Shown here in pieces: positions 5,138 through 8,238 of a stretch of 8,238 nt of DNA. Positions within the stretch are counted from its first letter, which is position 1. Each line of letters starts with the position of its first letter. A program made the position numbers and the translations under genes. Location: positions 1 through 8,238 of the forward strand of contig CAIWTR010000325.1 in assembly GCA_903915615.1 (NCBI GenBank). The letters run 5' to 3'. This stretch comes from an uncultured Armatimonadota bacterium (GTDB taxonomy: Bacteria > Armatimonadota > Armatimonadia > Armatimonadales > Armatimonadaceae). A model generated the notes under the pieces. The model worked only from the letters and a program-made list of their open reading frames with translations. It had not been told where the DNA came from and did no database searches.

Positions 5138-6871
5138 GTGAGAGCATCGTCCTACTTCGCCCCGACACTTCGCGAAGTTCCTGCAGAAGCAGAAATTCCA
5201 AGCCACAAGCTATTGTTGCGAGCGGGCTATCTCCGCAAGCTGGGCGCTGGCGTCTACACCTACCTCCCTCTTGCCTGGAAGGTCATCCGCAAGATGGAGC
5301 AGGTTCTCCGCGAGGAGCAAGAGCTTATTAATTGCGCGGAAATGCGGATGCCAACATTGGTTCCAAAGGAACTGATGGAAGAGACAGGCCGCTGGGGCCT
5401 CGATGTCGTCTACAAGCTACAGGACCGCCGTAAGGCTGACTTTGCGCTTGGCTTCACGCACGAGGAAGTCATCACAGATCTTGCACGGCAGGAGCTGCGC
5501 TCATGGCGTGACCTCCCGGTGATGCTCTACCAGGTGCAAACCAAGTTCCGGGATGAGCCACGTCCACGCGGTGGTGTGATCCGAACACGCGAGTTTTTGA
5601 TGTTCGATGCGTACTCCTTTGACCGGGATGTTGACGCGATGGACACCAGTTACAAAGCGCAGCGAACGGCATACGAGCGCTTCTTCCAGCGCATCGGGCT
5701 TCGCTATCTCATCGTGGATGCCGATGGCGGTGCGATTGGCGATTTGGACAACCAGGAGTTTATGTCGCTGGCGGATGCCGGTGAAGACACAGTCCTTAGC
5801 TGCGATTCCTGTTCCTATGCGGCAAATGCTGAGAAATGTCCAGTGAACCCGCCCGCCACAAGCGAGACGGCGACATCTGTCAGCCTTGAAGAAGTGCACA
5901 CACCCAATGCACGGACCATTGATGAAGTTGCTGCGTTCCTTGGAACGGCGTCATCGATGTTTATCAAGACCCTAATCTACTCCGCCGATGGCAAGCCGGT
6001 TGTCGTTTTGGTCCGTGGCGACCATACGGTCAACGATGTCAAGCTGGCACGCCTCGTCGGCGCCGCTGAGCTCGAGCTTGCTCCTGAAGCCATGGTGGTC
6101 GCTGTCACCGGTGCTCCCGTTGGCTTCGCCGGTCCAGTTGGCCTCACTGGCGTTCCCATTTACGCGGATCATGCCGTGACCGTGCTACAAAGTGCAGTAA
6201 CAGGCGCAAACAAGGCTGATTTCCACATCACAGGCGTAGCCGCTGGCCGGGACTTTACCTGGACAGTCGCCGCTGACATCCGAGTTGCAGAAGATGGCGA
6301 TAGCTGTCCAATGTGTACATCGGGAACGATGCGCACCACGCGCGGTATCGAAATCGGTCACATTTTCAAGTTGGGTGACAAGTATTCAAAGGCTATGCAG
6401 CTGGATGTCACTGGCGACGATGGCAAGCTACAGGCAATCCAGATGGGTTGTTATGGAATCGGTATGAGTCGTTCCCTTGCTGCGATTGTCGAAGCAAGCC
6501 ATGACAAGGATGGAATCATCTGGCCGATTTCGGTAGCTCCGTTTGAGGTCAGCATCGTGGTCGCGGCGCGGCAGGATGATGCCCAGTATGCGGCAGCAGA
6601 TGCTATTTATAAGAGCATGAAGGCAGCGGGCTTGGATGTCTACTTCGATGACCGTGATGAGCGGGCGGGTGTAAAGTTCAAGGATGCGGATCTGATGGGC
6701 TGCCCTATTCGTGTGGTCGTTGGCAAGGGCTTGGCAACAGGGGTTGTCGAGGTGAAGCAACGCGGCACCGATGTCGTTGAAACGGTTGCCCTCGCGGACA
6801 TCATTCAGCGCGTAACGGTGCTGAAGCAGCAGCTTCTTACTGCACTAAACCCAGCGACGCATCACGTCTAG
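5138..6871 (+). CDS. proS: Prolyl-tRNA synthetase, long bacterial type with editing domain
   Basis: This 577-residue class II aminoacyl-tRNA synthetase charges tRNA-Pro with proline in the cytoplasm. The catalytic core carries motif 1 in the region of 30-50 (KLGAGVYTYLPLAWKVIRK). Motif 2 is TKFRDEPRPRGGVIRTREFLM (135-155), followed by the AYSFD signature, and motif 3 is GCYGIGMSRSLAAIVE (437-452). The inserted YbaK-like editing domain lies at about 240-385, with K277 in FIKTLI matching the lysine needed for hydrolysis of Ala-tRNA-Pro in E. coli (K279). The anticodon-binding domain runs from about 470 to the end (FDDRDERAGVKFKDADLMGCP). Cysteines C222-x2-C225 and C390-x2-C393 bracket the insertion and may bind zinc. 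The start is GTG at 5138, supported by GAGGAG. It is divergent from the hisD operon, convergent with rseP, and apparently monocistronic. Confidence 0.97.
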   Translation: MRASSYFAPTLREVPAEAEIPSHKLLLRAGYLRKLGAGVYTYLPLAWKVIRKMEQVLREEQELINCAEMRMPTLVPKELMEETGRWGLDVVYKLQDRRKADFALGFTHEEVITDLARQELRSWRDLPVMLYQVQTKFRDEPRPRGGVIRTREFLMFDAYSFDRDVDAMDTSYKAQRTAYERFFQRIGLRYLIVDADGGAIGDLDNQEFMSLADAGEDTVLSCDSCSYAANAEKCPVNPPATSETATSVSLEEVHTPNARTIDEVAAFLGTASSMFIKTLIYSADGKPVVVLVRGDHTVNDVKLARLVGAAELELAPEAMVVAVTGAPVGFAGPVGLTGVPIYADHAVTVLQSAVTGANKADFHITGVAAGRDFTWTVAADIRVAEDGDSCPMCTSGTMRTTRGIEIGHIFKLGDKYSKAMQLDVTGDDGKLQAIQMGCYGIGMSRSLAAIVEASHDKDGIIWPISVAPFEVSIVVAARQDDAQYAAADAIYKSMKAAGLDVYFDDRDERAGVKFKDADLMGCPIRVVVGKGLATGVVEVKQRGTDVVETVALADIIQRVTVLKQQLLTALNPATHHV

Positions 6872-6891
6872 ACAAGGGCATCAGAAAATAT

Positions 6892-6934
6892 AAACCCCGC
6901 CGCGGCAAGAGAGCCATGGCGGGGTTTTCGTTTT
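6892..6934. terminator. Bidirectional intrinsic terminator between proS and rseP
   Basis: AAACCCCGCC (6892-6901) pairs perfectly with GGCGGGGTTT (6918-6927), a 10-bp stem. An extra GGC/GCC pair (6904-6906 with 6913-6915) lies inside the loop. On the plus strand TTTTCGTTTTGTT follows, ending proS 20 nt after its stop. On the minus strand the stem is followed by TTTATATTTT, so it can also end the dxr-rseP transcript, whose stop lies at 6974. Confidence 0.93.
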
Positions 6935-6973
6935 GTTGTGGAGGAGCCACGGTTGGTCACCTCCGCAAGGAAA

Positions 6974-8062
6974 CTACTTTGGAGCGATGAGCTTCACAAC
7001 GTCGTTCCACATAATCGTCAGGAAAAGCAATCCCATGATCGCAGCTCCAGCGAGATACACCCGCTGCATATTGATGGCCGAGAGCTTCTTTCGGCGAATA
7101 GCCTCAATCGTCAAAAGGACGAGGTGACCACCATCAAGGATTGGGATTGGGAACATATTGAAGATGAACAAAGACAAGGAAAGGCTTGCCAGGAGCTCGA
7201 TACGCGTCTGTGCCCCGGTTCCAGCGAGAGCATAGAATGTCTGGGCGATGCCGACCGGCCCTCCAACAGCATCTTTTGTCTTTCCAGCCTTGACAATCGA
7301 AACAAGTTTTGAGCCGTACTGTGCCGTCGTGGATGCAGCTTCAATCCACGCAACTCCGAAGCTGCATGGCTCAAAGACAAATGTCGGCCGTACACCGATT
7401 CGGTAGACATCCTTGCCACCGGTCGAATCTTTTTCAGCCTTTACAACGACGTGACGTTCCGTCTTGCTGTCATCGGCAACAAGGAAGTCCATTGGGGAGC
7501 CCTTGCTGGCATCGATGGTCGGGACAAGCGTATCAATCGTAACTGCTTTGCCATCAATGGAAACAACTTTGTCCCCTGCTCGTAAACCAGCAACTGCAGC
7601 CGGCTTACCAGGCATCACCTGACCAATCTGCGCGGTCATCGATGGCTTACCGTAGACGGCAAACAACAAAACATATCCGAGATAGCCCACTAGGAGCGAG
7701 GCAAGCGGACCTGCAAGAATGACTGCAAAGCGCTGATGCACTGGACGCTTGTTGAAGCTATCTTCATCGACAGGCGCTTTATCTTCGGTATCGCCGCCTT
7801 CTTCTTCAATCTCCATCCCGCGAATCTTTACAAAACCGCCTAAAGGATAGAGACGCAGCGTGTATTCCAGAATGCCTTGTCGCGCGATGGTTACGATTTT
7901 TGGTCCAAACCCCACGGCAAACTCAAGGATTGGCATTTTGAATGCACGGGCAGCAAGAAAGTGGCCAAGTTCGTGAAACACGACGAGGATAGCGAAGACG
8001 ACAACGAATGAAATCGCTGACTCAAGCATCGCCAAAGAAAACATCGATTTAAGAAGCGCCAA
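6974..8062 (-). CDS. rseP: Site-2 intramembrane zinc metalloprotease, RseP/RasP type
   Basis: This 362-residue inner-membrane protease cuts transmembrane segments, classically anti-sigma factors and leftover signal peptides. The zinc motif HELGH (30-34) lies in the first transmembrane helix. The conserved SFNKRPVHQRFAVILAGPLAS block (102-122) leads into TM2. One PDZ domain spans about 143-210 (IGQVMPGKPAAVAGLRAGDKV), and NMFPIPILDGGH (302-313) supplies the third zinc ligand, D310. A last helix ends near 352. One PDZ and this length match the shorter RseP/RasP form. The start is TTG at 8062, with GGAG 7 nt upstream. Met7 is a possible alternative start but lacks a ribosome site. It overlaps dxr by 14 nt, the common dxr-rseP order, implying one transcript. 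No anti-sigma factor gene is in the window. Confidence 0.95.
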   Translation of the reverse strand: MALLKSMFSLAMLESAISFVVVFAILVVFHELGHFLAARAFKMPILEFAVGFGPKIVTIARQGILEYTLRLYPLGGFVKIRGMEIEEEGGDTEDKAPVDEDSFNKRPVHQRFAVILAGPLASLLVGYLGYVLLFAVYGKPSMTAQIGQVMPGKPAAVAGLRAGDKVVSIDGKAVTIDTLVPTIDASKGSPMDFLVADDSKTERHVVVKAEKDSTGGKDVYRIGVRPTFVFEPCSFGVAWIEAASTTAQYGSKLVSIVKAGKTKDAVGGPVGIAQTFYALAGTGAQTRIELLASLSLSLFIFNMFPIPILDGGHLVLLTIEAIRRKKLSAINMQRVYLAGAAIMGLLFLTIMWNDVVKLIAPK

Positions 8063-8238
8063 TGTGTTTCTCCAAGCACGATGTCACATAGGCCCGTGCC
8101 TGTGTATCGACATCCAAAATGTCCGTTAAGCTCATCGGATCCAAACGTTGCACCGCTTCCATCGCATCAGCGACGATGTCGTGCATTTGGGCGAACGAGC
8201 ACTTGTTGTCCAGGAAGCCAGCAACGACGGCTTCATTC
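8049..8238 (-). CDS. dxr: 1-deoxy-D-xylulose 5-phosphate reductoisomerase, C-terminal end (runs off right edge)
   Basis: These are the last 63 codons of Dxr, which converts 1-deoxyxylulose 5-phosphate to 2-C-methylerythritol 4-phosphate with NADPH, the committed step of MEP isoprenoid synthesis. The fragment begins NEAVVAGFLDNKCSFAQMHDIV, the usual Dxr C-terminal (A)NE-x-AV-x-A-FL segment that precedes the helical tail. It ends AYVTSCLEKHIGAS followed by TAA at 8049-8051. The immediate overlap with rseP, a conserved gene order, supports the identification. The catalytic and NADPH-binding parts lie outside the window, so intactness cannot be judged. The call rests on a short conserved stretch plus context. 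Confidence 0.85.
   Translation of the reverse strand, partial: NEAVVAGFLDNKCSFAQMHDIVADAMEAVQRLDPMSLTDILDVDTQARAYVTSCLEKHIGAS

Noticed and set aside
5501..5899. 132-codon open frame on the minus strand inside proS
   Set aside because: It is fully covered by proS catalytic motifs on the other strand and has no ribosome site. It is a shadow.
6940..6964. Short GGAGG/CCTCC hairpin between the main terminator and the rseP stop
   Set aside because: It has only five base pairs with a mismatched interior and no T-tract on either side. The nearby 10-bp hairpin accounts for termination.
6938..7312. 124-codon plus-strand frame overlapping the rseP end
   Set aside because: Most of it is antisense to the conserved RseP C-terminal region including the LDGG motif. 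It is charge-rich with no recognisable fold, and it begins after a terminator without a promoter.
1..8238. Search by eye for CRISPR-like direct repeats, IS ends, integrase genes or att duplication of the tRNA-Cys 3' end
   Set aside because: None was found. The tRNA-Cys 3' half is not repeated in the window and no mobile-element protein is present.

Overview
The window is bacterial chromosome of moderate GC (roughly half G+C by eye), densely packed with conventional genes. The lineage cannot be fixed from the sequence, but some clues narrow it. RseP is short (362 aa) with one PDZ domain, unlike the roughly 450-residue two-PDZ form of beta- and gammaproteobacteria. ProRS is the long bacterial type with the inserted editing domain, which alphaproteobacterial ProRS lacks. 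The dxr-rseP pair is not followed by bamA. Strong Shine-Dalgarno sites and frequent TTG/GTG starts also show. I infer a non-proteobacterial, heterotrophic bacterium using the MEP isoprenoid route and make no phylum call.

Layout. Positions 1-649 (minus) hold a DUF485 membrane protein gene followed by the start of an ActP-like sodium:solute symporter gene that runs off the left edge. Positions 727-842 (minus) hold a tRNA-Cys(GCA) and its intrinsic terminator. Positions 858-5017 (minus) form one tight five-gene run, in transcription order: a membrane protein with a TPR-like tail, a 65-residue two-helix membrane protein, histidinol dehydrogenase (hisD), a DAACS-family dicarboxylate/amino acid:cation symporter, and a cytoplasmic beta-propeller-like protein of unknown function. 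Neighbouring genes overlap or lie 6 nt apart, so co-translation is likely, and the tRNA-Cys starts only 15 nt after the last stop codon. A divergent intergenic region at 5018-5137 separates this run from proS (5138-6871, plus). proS converges on rseP (6974-8062, minus), with a GC-rich hairpin at 6892-6927 that can terminate both. rseP overlaps the 3' end of dxr, which enters from the right edge.

How the genes fit together. Three themes appear: carboxylate uptake (ActP/DUF485 and the DAACS carrier), core housekeeping (ProRS, tRNA-Cys, Dxr, RseP) and one histidine-biosynthesis gene separated from other his genes within this window. The hisD-symporter-propeller run with two small membrane proteins is the least ordinary part. 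No mobile element, CRISPR array, phage gene or clearly new system was seen, and the annotation is mostly of known families in an uncommon arrangement.
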